From Sabellastarte sp. h YS-2021 (lineage: Eukaryota; Annelida; Polychaeta; Sabellida; Sabellidae), in NCBI GenBank assembly GCA_964017235.1, contig OZ024935.1, forward strand, positions 88,255,052-88,319,051: a stretch of 64,000 nt of DNA, written 5' to 3'. The position numbers were made by a program, and so were the translations under genes. Positions within the stretch are counted from its first letter, which is position 1. Every line of letters begins with the position of its first letter. Below the pieces are notes generated by a model. That model did not search any database, had not been told where the DNA came from, and was given only the letters and a program-made list of their open reading frames with translations. Below, piece by piece: positions 35,412-47,890 of the stretch.

Positions 35412-36868
35412 GTTGGCATAAGTAAGAACTTTCATGTAGTTGAAGAAGGGGGAAAACTTACATATTTTATTCATTCATGATGCCAGTTCCAAGCCCAAGG
35501 ACCAATATTATTAGTATAAGAAATATATCGTCGTTTTAGTATGATGACCCTACTGGACCTTGAAACAGGGGTCAAAGGTCAATTTTTACACTTGCAAAAG
35601 ATTCACAGACCACGATTTCTTGCAAGGTTGTGGGTACACCCACAAGTTTTATGCCACCGACACCATCAGGACAGCATAGGGGACGACTATAACCCCCACC
35701 ATTTATGGGCTGGGGCTAAAAATCTTTACTTTGGTGAAATTACATTCTGGGGATATTGAGCTGTCTTGATGAAAGTCTGTGCTTTACAAGAGCTATTTAG
35801 CTACTACTATTATTAGGTAGAATCAAATTTGGAAATTGGAAAGAAACCTTGAGTTTTTGGTACACACAAAACTTTTAGATGGTGTGAGTGCAATAACAGG
35901 TGAAATATTCTAAATCTTGGCCGTCAAATTATGTCCAGTATCTGCCCATGGACTGGCCAGTTGTCAAATATAGTGTTTTTAAGACAAGAATTAAACAATA
36001 ATCTTCTATTAATGCCCACCTTATCAATAACTAGAGAAAAGGGCCTCTAGGCCTTGAAACATCCTCCAGAGACACACAGAAATATCAGCTTTCATGATAA
36101 TAAGGGTCATATTTTTTACTATGGCAAAAAATGTTCTAGGTGGGATAAAACATGTTGGAAAAACACAAGGGGAACATGTTTGAGACATTTGAAGCAAGCC
36201 CTATGGTACTTAGCACCCAATTGGTAAAGTTGTGTTTTAAAAAATCGCCTCTGGCGGGCACGTTTTTTAAACAATTTTGTCAAAAATCAATAGGCTTCCT
36301 CACATATCAATGACTGTACAAAGTCAATGAAATCTGGACTTAGAGCACACACAAGCTTTAACACTGGGTCACAGTCATCTTGGAAACAAGATGGTGGACG
36401 CAAAAGTTTTTTCAAAAGTCGTTCCCCTTGACCCTGAAATAAACACAGAAAACCTGAAGATGATATCTTGAAGCCTTTTGCAGTAATGAGGAAAAGTAGA
36501 AAGTGAAGGGGGGAAAAGAAAGAAAAAAAGGAGAAGAAAAATTCTGACGCAACTTGAATAATATAATGTAAAGGTGTTATTTCTCCATAAAACTCACAGA
36601 ATAACTATGCTCAACACTTATATTAAACATTCCATCCATCTGTGGCAAGTTTCATAAACATATGTTAAATACAATCTAAGTTCCCTTTTCAATAGATACA
36701 AAGTGAAGCAAACAAAATATCAAGCAAGTAAATACATTCCATAAAATAGTTTTGCACACCTTAACCAGTTGCTCTCCCATACACTTTTTTACTTTCTCAA
36801 TATATAAACATTACGAATAAGAGTGCTAGACAAAGAGTACATCAGTACATTAGAGCAATGAATCATAC
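35412..36868. other. Intron sequence with dispersed repeat fragments
   Basis: 35520-35725 is a distant relative of the AAGGTCA-type family (ACCTTGAAACAGGGGTCAAAGG near the start, ACCCCCACCATTTATGGGCT near the hairpin end). 36240-36430 holds a GTGCCCGCCAGAGGCGATTT-like block (reverse strand). No exon could be supported. Confidence 0.35.
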
Positions 36869-39800
36869 CTTTAAGGATGACAATATCATCACCAGACGTA
36901 TCTGCCTTGTCAGCTAACAGTTCTGCCACATCAAAGTGCTGTGCATCGAGAGCCAACATCAAAGCATCTTGACCTTGGTAGTTTTTGACATTGACATCTG
37001 CATTGTGTTCAAGGAGGATGGTAACAGTGTCAACATCACCTAGGCTTGCTGCCAGCATCAAAAGTGTCAAACCTTCTGTATTCTGGTAGTTGACATCAAA
37101 TCCTTCATCTAGCAAGGAGATGAGCCTCAATAAGTTTCCCTTCCTAACACAAGTAAACAATATAGTGTTGTATGTCCAGGATGCTGGTCCTTCTACAACA
37201 TTGTCGATTAGACCTTCAAAACACAAGGGACAGTCTTCTTCACCTGGTATATGGCAAAATATCGGTTCCATGTTTTGTTTTTCACCTACGCTAAGAATCA
37301 GTTGTTCTGTGCTGTCACTACTGCTCATAATACTCAGTTCAGATGTCCCTTTGGGCTCAACCACTGGCTTAGTGGATTTATCATGCAAGTAACTTTCAAT
37401 CCAAGCAACTACCTCATGGTGACCCCTGTTCATGGCATAGGAGCTGGCAGTTTTACCATGATATGTGATGTGTTCCAGATTAGCATTATGTTGCACCAGA
37501 ACTTCTAGGATATGCATATGTCCACTTCTTGCAGCATTCATTGCAGGGGTACGACCTACATGATCTCTGCAATTAACTTTGGCTCCCCTATTAAGTAAAA
37601 TTTCAACTGATCCTATACTTCCCCTCAAACATGCCAATGACAGTGGTGTGAATCCTTCAATATCTTCAATATCTATGATGGCATTATGGTTCAGGAGCAA
37701 CTCTAAAATATCAGTGTGATTATTTGTCACTGCTATATGCAAAGCAGCTTTGCTAGTTTTCACATCTTTTGCATTGATGATAGCCTGATGGTCAAGTAGC
37801 AGACTGGCACATCCAAAGTGACCACCTCTACTTGCAATCATTAAGGCAGTAAAGTTATTGCTATTACCACTATTTGGGGAAAGGCCACACTCAACAATTA
37901 GCCATTCAGCTAATCTGGTACTGCCTCTATCACATGCCAGAGTGAGTGCATTTTCACCTTCCATATCTGTAACATGGACATTGTAACCTTCCTGATGCAG
38001 TTTTGCAGCAGTTTCTTGATCATCTCCCATGCATGCCTGGAGAAACGGAGAGACACTGCCACTAAAAGATGGTAGTACAGCTGGCATACCAGCACTCAGC
38101 TGCTGTCTAAGCTGGAATTCAAGAAGCATTCTTTCAAAATGAGACTGTGCTGGATTATCACTCTCCTTTCTCTCTTTCTGTTGTATCTCTACCTCTTTTA
38201 AGTATCCTGCAATACTATGGTTGTCATTCATGAATGCATACTCTTGTGCAGTAAATCCCTCTTTGCTCTTTTCCCGCAAGACTGCACCATGATTCACCAA
38301 ATATTTCACTGTCTCAAACATTCCTTTCTGTGATGCAATCATCAATGGTGTCAAACCATCATTTGTTTTGCTGTTCACTACAAATGATCCCAAACGAATT
38401 ATGTCAGGTACTTGGTCATGACACCCAGACATAATGTAAGCATGTATTAAGTAATTACCATCCTTGTTAGGACTAAAAGTCAGCCCATGTCCAGCTAAAA
38501 TATCAGCGACATAAATTTTATGGTTAGCCACAGCATATTCCATTGCAGTGAAGCCATGCCAATTTGGTACATTTACCTTTACATTGCTGCTAAGCAAAAA
38601 TTCTACTATTTCCACATTTCCAAAGTAGGAAGCTACCATAAGACTAGTGACACCATACTGATTAACAATGTTGTCACCAATAACATCTTGTATGTGATCC
38701 TTCCACAGCTGTTTCATCACAATAGCATCACCATGTGCAGCAATAAACAACTGCAAATGTGGACTACTACTCATTTGAGAAATACTTTCGAGGAATTTGG
38801 AAACATCAAAGTGTCCATACAGATATGCCATATTTTGTGCAGTTAACCCATTCTTTGTTGTTTTTGTTATGCTGGCATTTTTTCCATGAAGAAACTTGAC
38901 AATTTCTATATTTCCTTGCTTTGAGGCAGCAATCAGAGGAGTAAAACCCAAAAGATTTTGGTGGTTTACATCGGCAGAGGAATCAATCAGTGACTTCACT
39001 GTCTTAAAATCTCCAATCGCTGAAGCAAGCAGTAAGACAGTATTCCCATACTTGTCTGTCACATCTACATTTTCTACCATAGGCAACAAAATATCAATTA
39101 TTGCTGTGTTTTTCTCCAAAATAGCAATTGTAAGGGCTTGCGTGCCCGTGTCTGTTGTAGTATTGACTGAGAACCCATTTTCTACTAGGTACTGTACCAT
39201 CTTCACATGCCCCCCTTCAGTTGCGGCCATTAGTGGTGTTCTACATTCGTCATCCACCTGGTGTATCAGGCTGTGGTCAAGTCCTTGTATAGCCTTTACC
39301 ATGTCAAGGTTGCCATGCCGGCAAATATGTGACATGAGTGTAATACCATGTGATCCATAAGAAGAAAATATCTTTGGATTAAATTTGTGCAGGATTCTGA
39401 GAATGTCAAATTCGTCAGCCATAGCAGCGTAAACAGCTGCAGTTGAACCACTGTGGGCTTGGAGATCAACCAGAGCACCTTTTTGCAAGAGGATATTGAT
39501 GACTGTTGTGTGACCTTGCTGTGCTGCAGCCATTAAAGCAGTACGACCAAGTTTATCCACCAAGTTTGCATTGGCACCAAACTTAAGAAGCAGCTTTACC
39601 ATGTCAGCTCTGCCTTGAAAAGCACTCACAATAAGCGGGTGACAGCCAGTGCTTTCTTGCTCATTGGCATCAGCTCCATTCTGTAGCAGCCATGACATGA
39701 TATGGATATGGCCTTCAGATGCAGCTATAAATAATGGTGTCATTCCTTTTATTGATACCTCATGCACTAAATCTCTCTTCTTACATAGATGCTGCACAAG

Positions 39801-40118
39801 TGACAAGTGTCCACAATGACATGCCACCAGAAGTGGACTTGGTTTGCCTTCTAGTCCTCCATTTATCCCTATCTCATTTGCATAGCCATCAAATGCCTGA
39901 CAGTTTCCCATAAACGCCTGTTCAAGAAAGGTATCCTTGGGATCATACCTTATAGTTGATTCATATGGCAGGAAAAACACTGTGGAATCGTCAATAAAGA
40001 GCTGTTCATATACATGGTCTTGTAACTCCTCCAGGTGGATCATATCAATGCCTTTTACTTTGGTTTCATAGGTGAGGCAGCTTGCTTCAGCCATTTTGGA
40101 AATATCTCTCTTCACACA
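36869..40118 (-). CDS. Large ankyrin-repeat protein, main exon
   Basis: The acceptor CTTTTTCAG ends at 40119 and the likely start ATG is at 40094 (context AAAATGGCT). The exon ends TTAAAG before GTATGA at 36868, phase 1. It encodes 1075 codons with about 27 ankyrin repeats in three blocks: roughly 17 repeats (near residues 80-640), a charged coiled-coil-like linker (VEIQQKERKESDN...LEFQLRQQL), seven repeats, a linker with CHIPGEEDCPLC (a Cys/His pair cluster of unknown role), and three more repeats. Typical units read GFTPLIAASKQGNIEIVKFL and GRTALMAAAQQGHTTVINIL. Ankyrin repeats bind proteins. No enzymatic, membrane or signal sequence is seen, so a cytoplasmic scaffold is likely. With the two downstream exons the product would be about 1141 residues. 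The frame is open upstream of the ATG to the acceptor, so a further coding exon before it is possible. Orthology was not recognised. Confidence 0.85.
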
Positions 40119-41014
40119 CTGAAAAAGTATGACAAAGGTAAACATAATATTCATAATGTAAATGAATGTAAAACGGAGATTTAATTACTACAGATAACCG
40201 AAGTTACACTTTCCCGTAAAACATAACATATAAGTTGTCATGAATATTATTCATATAAAAAGTTTGTTTTGGATGACTCAATTTCCCATGAGGTTCCACA
40301 TGATTTAATTTATTTGGGTTGACAAGTTTCTCAAAATGATGTATTGCTTCTCTCATGAAAGGTGGAGTAAAACAGATTGGAACATATCAGAAAACAGTAA
40401 TTTGTCAGTGTAAGAAAGTGTTATTTTGATGCTTTTTTCTGCAAATCAGAACCATGTACCATACCATTCACAAATATCACTTTCAATAATAAAGCTTTAA
40501 GATATCAAATTCTATTTTCTGTATAATTCACTCATTCTCACAATCACAGGGTAAAAGACACATAAAGTTCATGTTGGGAATATTTTATGACAACCTTAAG
40601 TTGGCCTTAAATTTTGTTGTGATAAGTGTACAAATATAGAACAATAAATGTGTGAAAATAGGTTAATTAAAATGTTACAGTAATGAAGGATTGACAGAAC
40701 TACGCGTTAGCATGAAGTGGATAAATGTTTCTGGAATTTCCACAAGATCAACAAAATGCTGCAGGCTTGTATTATAAAATGTTGGAGATAATACATAATA
40801 GAGATCTACACTGCAACATATCAGAATTTGCTATCGTCATTTCTGTTAATGTCAGCAATTTACAAGTTGAGAATTTAGCCTTATTTCATAGAGAGAAAAG
40901 AACCTAGCCACAATGACAGCTATTCACAAAACAAATTTAATTTTCATTACCATATTGACATTTGTTTCTGACAAACATCTTTTTATTTTCGGTATAAATG
41001 TAGTAAATCAAAAG
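40119..41014. other. Upstream intron or promoter-side sequence of the ankyrin gene
   Basis: No exon could be supported on the minus strand. AT-rich. The next feature is a hAT MITE. Confidence 0.3.
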
Positions 41015-41789
41015 TAGTGTAGGGATTGATGCTCGATCTTTCAATATCGATCGATCATCCCACGGAACTGCCAATATCGACACATATCGTTGTCTGATGT
41101 AACTTCAACGCATATATAACTTCGACATAATATGCATATCGTCGTTTTTGGATTGTTTCCAAGGGGTTTTAAATTGATTCCAGATATATTTTGGACGATA
41201 ATTGCATATTTTCAATGTAATGTTTTTTCAAGTTTTCAAAGAAAACCCACGAAAATGGGGTTCAAACATTTAATAACATTATGCGTTCTTGCGTCGAAGT
41301 TATATCGGAACACGCTACTTAGCCAGCATTTCAATATCGAAACCACATATGAAAAACAGACAAAAATAAAATAAAAACAGTAATTTTACTGCTTAAATAA
41401 ACATTTATTAATATATAAACGCCTTACAAGAAGCATTTACAACCGAAATAAACTGGATCAAGGCTGGTGCCATCTTTGTTTACATTGTCAGTGACAACTT
41501 GCCCAACAAAATCTGACAGCCAGTACACAAGAAAACATGAAAAACTCGTATTTGATTGGATATTTGTTCATTTTATTTTATTTTATATTGTAGAAATATA
41601 TTTTTGGTGCATAAATAGTATGTTTTGATAATTTCATGAATTAATATATGCACATTTTCAAAAACCTGTATTATCGCCCACAGGTAACGTTAACGGTCCC
41701 GATATTGAAATATCGATCGATCTACCACCCTAAATTTTCATTCAATATCGATCTTCAAAATAGCAGTCGATCCCTATACTAATCAAAAG
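41007..41789. mobile_element. hAT-type MITE, 767 bp, with 8-bp duplication
   Basis: ATCAAAAG lies at 41007-41014 and 41782-41789. The ends TAGTGTAGGGATTGA and, inverted, TAGTATAGGGATCGA fit hAT termini. Near both ends are clusters of ATATCGATCGAT and related half-palindromes (41045-41090 and 41700-41765). The 80-codon plus-strand frame at 41132-41374 has no recognisable domain and is probably not a gene. Confidence 0.85.
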
Positions 41790-42759
41790 GACACATTGAT
41801 ATGGTAAATATTTGGGTAAGCGAGAAGTTTTGTTACAAACAAATCATCCCACTTGATGACCATTTTGTGCAGAAGTTTTCCAAAGATTTTATGCTATTAC
41901 AATAAACAATCAACTTCTGTATGAAATATTTGTATGATGCTATTGATGTTTCGGTGGTACTTAGAAGTGTACAGGGTGTATGGAGGCATATGAAAGTGTA
42001 TGAAGGTGTATAGAATGGCAAGAAAGAAGGCTGGTATAAAAGTTGTCTGTAAATAGCCTTTAACCATATTACATATTCATAATTTCTGTAATTATCTTGT
42101 GTTGTTTAATAACATTTTGAGGTTAATTAATCAATGGGTATAATTGGTAAGTTTATGCAATATATTACATGGCTTAATCTGGTTGAATGAAGAGCTGTTA
42201 TGGTCAGTATTCACTCATACAATATGGCCAATTGTTTCTGAGCTTACATGCTTTCAAAATGTATAATTCAAATTTGCAATGTTGATGTTTGGTTCAATGC
42301 ACCTTTTATATCACTCAAATATGCTTCTTAAAATCCCACATGCATCCAAACACTCCCATGCGCCTCCATATACTCTTTAGTGATATCCCTGACCTTATTT
42401 TCTTCTGATAACTGTCATGCCTACATGCATTACCTATCTATGGCCCTATCTATGTACCTGGTATCTTAAGGTATAGATGGAAACAATGCATTACTGATTA
42501 AAAGTGATTGCGTATATGAATTTAGTGAGGTTTTCATGATTAACAAACTAGAAAAATGTTTTTTAAAACAAAAACTGGGCATCCCAATAAGCTTAAAAAA
42601 TCAAACTCTATTAAGACTCTGAGGCAATATATCTAATCTAATCTACTGCTTTGCAGGCGCAATATCTTCCCCATGAAGGGGAACTCAGTGCGCTGACTTA
42701 ACAAAATCATTATCATAAGGAAAGTCAAGGGACGTTCAAGATCAATAATCCAGGATTGT
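41790..42759. other. Unassigned spacer
   Basis: Contains short direct repeats of GTATGGAGGCATATGAAAGT type near 41975-42015. No gene seen. Confidence 0.3.
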
Positions 42760-43145
42760 GGAGTGTGACCAAGAGGGAAGGAAACTAAGTTGGGAAACTA
42801 GAATTAAAGAGGTGGGTTTTGAGGTGTTTCCTGAAAGATGCGACAGAGGGGCTGTTTCTTATTTGGAAGGGGAAGGAGTTCCAGAGAACTGGGGCATAGT
42901 GACTGAAAGAATTGGAGAAAAATTTGACTGATTTATGAACCTTATAGTCAAAAGTGGGGTGTGAAGGAACTTGAGTTTAGGGGTACTTCGCCTTGCATTC
43001 CTGGAAGAGGTGTAGGGATGAATTAATTCTCTGAGGTAAATTGGTTGACCCTGGTTCAGAATTTTGTATGTAATGAGACCAATTTTAAATTGTATCCTAT
43101 ATTTGATAGGGAGCCAATGGAGTTTATATATGAAGATATGAGGCC
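42760..43145 (-). pseudogene. LINE reverse transcriptase C-terminal fragment
   Basis: Reads LHWLPIKYRIQFKIGLITYK then YLRELIHPYTSSRNARRS in one minus-strand frame, and after a shift APVLWNSFPF followed by SVASFRKHLKTHLFNS. This is the well-known end of CR1/L2/Rex-like LINE ORF2 proteins (HWLPVRYRI..LLTYKALN..YLSELL..Y.PSR.LRS..WNSLP..FKKxLKTHLF). It is 5'-truncated and frameshifted, so dead. It abuts H2 satellite sequence directly at about 43145. Confidence 0.75.
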
Positions 43146-43924
43146 AAAACAGAAAATTTATGACCTCAGTTTGACTCATAAGATGGGTCAGAGGGCTAAT
43201 TTGACCAGCTACCTAGACTCTCCACAAATTCCAACTACCTGTTAATACATTCTAAAGCTGTAAAAGCAAAAATCCAAAGGACATGTGAGGGAAAGACAGA
43301 AAATCGGCTATTTTATGAGCCCAGTTTGACCCATAAGGTGAGGGGGGGTCAGAGGGTAAACGTGGTCGCTATCTAGACATAAGGCATCAGGTAAGACATA
43401 AGGTTCCCCAATACCTCTTTATACATTCTAAAGCTTTAAAAGCAAGAATAAAGGAGATATAAGGCAAAAACACAAAATCAGCTATTTTATGACTCCAGTT
43501 TGATCCATAAGAGAGAGTCGGGGTAAATCTGACCGGCTATCTAGACTCATCACATAAGGTTTCCCAATACCTCTTAATACACTGTAAATGTCTCGAGGCA
43601 AAAATGAAATAGATATGAAGCAAAAACACAAAATCGGCTATTTGATGACTCCAGTTTGGTCCATAAGGGGGGGGTCAGGGGGTAAATCTGACCAGTTATC
43701 TAGACTCTTCACATAAGGTTTTCCAATACCTCTTAACACATTCTAAAGCTGTAAAAGCAAGAATAAGGGAGATAAAAGGCAAAAACAGAAAATCGGCTAT
43801 TTTATGACCCCAGTTTGACCCATAAGGGGAAATCCGGGAATAAATCTGACCAGCTATCTAGACTCTTCACATAAGGTTTCCCAATACCTCTTAATACGTT
43901 CTAAAACTCTAAAAGCAAGAATAA
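43145..43924. repeat. H2 satellite units, left part
   Basis: About five units with TTTCCCAATACCTCTTAATA, AAAGCAAGAATAAAGGAGAT and ATGACCCCAGTTTGACCCAT. A diverged sub-type compared with the array at 17160-18580 (AAAACACAAAATCGGCTATT in place of AAAACTCCAAAGCAGCTATT). Confidence 0.85.
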
Positions 43925-44429
43925 CTAGAGGATCGCTCGCAAAAAAAAAAAGATAATGTTTTTGCATAGCAAAAACAAAGCGTCCCGAAAAGGATATAAA
44001 GGTGAGTGCTAAAGTATTAAGAAAATGCTTCGTTTCTAGCCTTATACTGTTGTGGCAACCAAAGTCAGCGCAGTCTGCTCTATCTAGCACGGTTTTCAAG
44101 ATATAAGCATTTTTGTGTTTTGCAAAAAATTAAAAAATTCAAAATGTCCGCTATATTTGGCGAGACAAAAATATTTTGAAAATTGGCATGGCTACTCTGC
44201 AGAGATACCCAGCAGGTCCAAAATTTTGTTGAGTTCGCTCCATATAGCACGGTTTTCGAGATATAAGCATTTTTGTGTTTTGCAAAAACTTTGAAAATTC
44301 AAAATGGCCACCATTTTTGGGGAGACAAAAATTTTTGTCAAGACCACTGCCGTGGCGTGTATCTCCCGCCGAGCATTAAAGCAGAAGAAATAGCTTTTCC
44401 GAGATATTCACAATTTTTCATTTTCGTGT

Positions 44430-46960
44430 GTGAAAGGTCTTCCAAAAGTAGGTGAATGAGTTATTTGAGAAAAATTGGCTATCTGCAATACTATTAAGAG
44501 ATAATTCACATTTACTCATTTTGAGTAGGTAAATAATTATCTATGGGTCTGAAACTTCACCAAGTGAAAACTCTCCCAAAAGTAGGTGAATGAGTTATTT
44601 GAGAAAAATTGGCTATCTGCAATACCTTTAGAGATAATTCGCATTTACTCATTTTGAGTAGGTGAGTAATTAGCTATGGGTCTGAAACTTCACCATGTGA
44701 AAGCTGTCCCACAAGTAAATGAATGAGTATTTGATAAAAATTGGGTATCCGCAATACTTTTACAGATAATTAGCATTTACTCATTTTGAGTAGGTGAATA
44801 AATAGCTATGGGTCTGAAACTTCACCAAGTGAAAGCTCTGCCAAAAGTAGGTGAATGAGTTATTTGAGAAAAATTGACTATCTGCAATACTTTTAGAGAT
44901 AATTCAACATATTTGACAAAACTCCTTTAAATTGAATAGTTTTGCTGTTAAAGTGAAAGCTCTCCCAAAAGTAGGTGAATGAGTTATTTGAGAAAAATTG
45001 GCTATCTGCAATACTTTTAGAGATAATTCGCATTTACTCATTTTGAGTAGACGAGTAATTAGCTATGGGTCTGAAACTTCACCAAGTGAAAGCTCTCCCA
45101 AAAGTAGGTGAATGATTAATTTGAGAAAAATTGGCTATCTGCAATACTTTTAGAGATAATTCGCATTTACTCATTTTGAGTAGGTGAGTAATTAGCTATG
45201 GGTCTGAAACTTCACAGAGTGAAAGCTCTCCCAAAAGTAGGTGAATGAGTTATTTGAGAAAAATTGGCTATCTGCAATACTTTTAGAGATAATTCGCATT
45301 TACTCATTTTGAGTAGGTGAGTAATTAGCTATGGGTCTGAAACTTCACCAAGTGAAAGCTCTGCCAAAAGTAGGTGAATGAGTTATTTGAGAAAAATTGG
45401 CTATCTGCAATACTTTTAGAGATAATTCGCATTTACTCATTTTGAGTAGGTGAGTAATTAGCTATGGGTCTGAAACTTCACCAAGTGAAAGCTCTCCCAA
45501 AAGTAGGTGAATGAGTTATTTGAGAAAAATTGGCTATCTGCAATACTTTTAGAGATAATTCGCATTTACTCATTTTGAGTAGGTGAGTAATTAGCTATGG
45601 GTCTGAAACTTCACCAAGTGAAAGCTCTCCCAAAAGTAGGTGAATGAGTTATTTGAGAAAAATTGGCTATCTGCAATACTTTTAGAGATAATTCGCATTT
45701 ACTCATTTTGAGTAGGTGAGTAATTAGCTATGGGTCTGAAACTTCACCAAGTGAAAGCTCTGCCAAAAGTAGGTGAATGAGTTATTTGAGAAAAATTGGC
45801 TATCTGCAATACTTTTAGAGATAATTCGCATTTACTCATTTTGAGTAGGTGAGTAATTAGCTATGGGTCTGAAACTTCACCAAGTGAAAGCTCTCCCAAA
45901 AGTAGGTGAATGAGTTATTTGAGAAAAATTGGCTATCTGCAATACTTTTAGAGATAATTCGCATTTACTCATTTTGAGTAGGTGAGTAATTAGCTATGGG
46001 TCTGAAACTTCACCAAGTGAAAGCTCTCCCAAAAGTAGGTGAATGAGTTATTTGAGAAAAATTGGCTATCTGCAATACTTTTAGAGATAATTCGCATTTA
46101 CTCATTTTGAGTAGGTGAGTAATTAGCTATGGGTCTGAAACTTCACCAAGTGAAAGCTCTCCCAAAAGTAGGTGAATGAGTTATTTGAGAAAAATTGGCT
46201 ATCTGCAATACTTTTAGAGATAATTCGCATTTACTCATTTTGAGTAGGTGAGTAATTAGCTATGGGTCTGAAACTTCACCAAGTGAAAGCTCTCCCAAAA
46301 GTAGGTGAATGAGTTATTTGAGAAAAAATTGGCTATCTGCAATACTTTTAGAGATAATTCGCATTTACTCATTTTGAGTAGGTGAGTAATTAGCTATGGG
46401 TCTGAAACTTCACCAAGTGAAAGCTCTCCCAAAAGTAGGTGAATGAGTTATTTGAGAAAAATTGGCTATCTGCAATACTTTTAGAGATAATTTGCATTTA
46501 CTCATTTTGAGTAGGTGAGTAATTAGCTATGGGTCTGAAACTTCACCATGTGAAAGCTCTCCCACAGTAGATGAATGAGTTATTTCATAAAAATTGGGTA
46601 TCCGCAATACTTTTACAGATAATTAGCATTTACTCATTTTGAGTAGGTAAATAATTAGCTATGGGTCTGAAACTTCACCATGTGAAAGCTCTCCCAATAG
46701 TAGGTGAATGAGTTATTTGAGAAAAATTGGCTATCTGCAATACTTTTAGAGATAATTCGCACTTACTCATTTTGAGTAGGTGAGTAATTGGCTATGGGTC
46801 TGAAACTTCACCATGTGAAAGCTCTTCCAAAAGTAGGTGAATGAGTTATTTGAGAAAAATTGGCCATCTGCAATACTTTTAGAGGTAATTCGCATTTACT
46901 CTTTTTGAGTAGGTGAGCAATTAGCTATGGGTCTGAAACTTCACCAAGTGAAAGCTCTTT
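44430..46960. repeat. 133-bp satellite array in H1 copy D
   Basis: About 19 units, nearly identical in the centre. One unit near 44905-44955 contains a foreign stretch (AACATATTTGACAAAACTCC then TTTAAATTGAATAGTTTTGC) resembling the 155-bp H3 satellite type, perhaps a trace of an older related monomer. Confidence 0.9.
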
Positions 46961-47890
46961 GGGATAGCTGCTCTGCAGAGATACCCTGAAGATAAAAAAT
47001 TTCGTCGAAATCGCTCTATGTAGCACGGTTTTCGAAATATTAGCATTTTTGTGTTTTGCAATTTTTGCGCAAAAATTCGAAAATTCAAAATGGCCGCCAT
47101 TTTTGGCAAGATAAAATTTTTTTGAAAATTGGCATGGCTACTCTGCAGAGATACCCTGTGGGTCAAAAATTTCGTCGAAATCGCTCTATCTAGCACGGTT
47201 TTCGAGATATAAGCATTTTTGTGTTTTGCAATTTTGCGAAAAATTCGAAAATTCAAAATGGCCGCCATTTTTTGCGAGAAATTTTTTGTTTGAAAATTGG
47301 CATGGCTACCCTGCAGAGATACCCTGTGGGTCAAAAATTTTGTCGAAATCGCTCTATCTAGCACGGTTTTTGAGATATAAGCATTTTTATGTTTTGCAAT
47401 TTTTGCGAAAAATTCGAAAATTCAAAATGGCCGCCATTTTTGGCGAGACAAAATTTTTTTGAAAATTGGCATGGCTACTCTGCAGATATACCCTGTGGGT
47501 CAAAAATTTCGTCAAAATCGCTCTATCTGGCACGGTTTTCGAGATATAAGCATTTTTATGTTTTGCAATTTTTGCGAAAAATTCGAGAATTCAAAATGGC
47601 CGCCATTTTTGGCGAGACAAAAATTTTTTCAAAATTGGGATAACTACTCTGCAGAGATACCCTGTGGGTCAAAAATTTCGTCGAAATCGCTCTATCTAGC
47701 ACGGTTTTCGAGATATAAGCATTTTTGTGTTTTGCAATTTTTACGAAAATTTCGAAAATTCAAAATGGCCGCCATTTTGGGCGAGACAAAAATTTTTTAA
47801 AAATTGGGAAAACTACTCCGCAGAGATACCCTGCGGGTCAAAAATTTTGTCGAAATCGCTCTATCTAGCACAGTTTTCGAGATATAAGCA
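46961..47890. repeat. 168-bp units in H1 copy D
   Basis: Six units with the AAAATGGCCGCCATTTT core, matching those of copy C. The open frames of 67-147 codons here are periodic by-products. Confidence 0.9.

Noticed and set aside
36789-36868. Ankyrin frame continuing to a stop at 36789
   Set aside because: A consensus donor (AAAG/GTATGA) precedes it, and the residues after it (MIHCSNVLMYSL) do not look like the protein. The phase matches two downstream exons, so this is read as intron.
41132-41374. 80-codon frame inside the hAT MITE
   Set aside because: No recognisable domain, lies within a short non-autonomous element, and has no supporting signals.
42859-43179. Treating the LINE fragment as a functional gene
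   Set aside because: Frameshifted, 5'-truncated and lacking the catalytic reverse transcriptase motifs.
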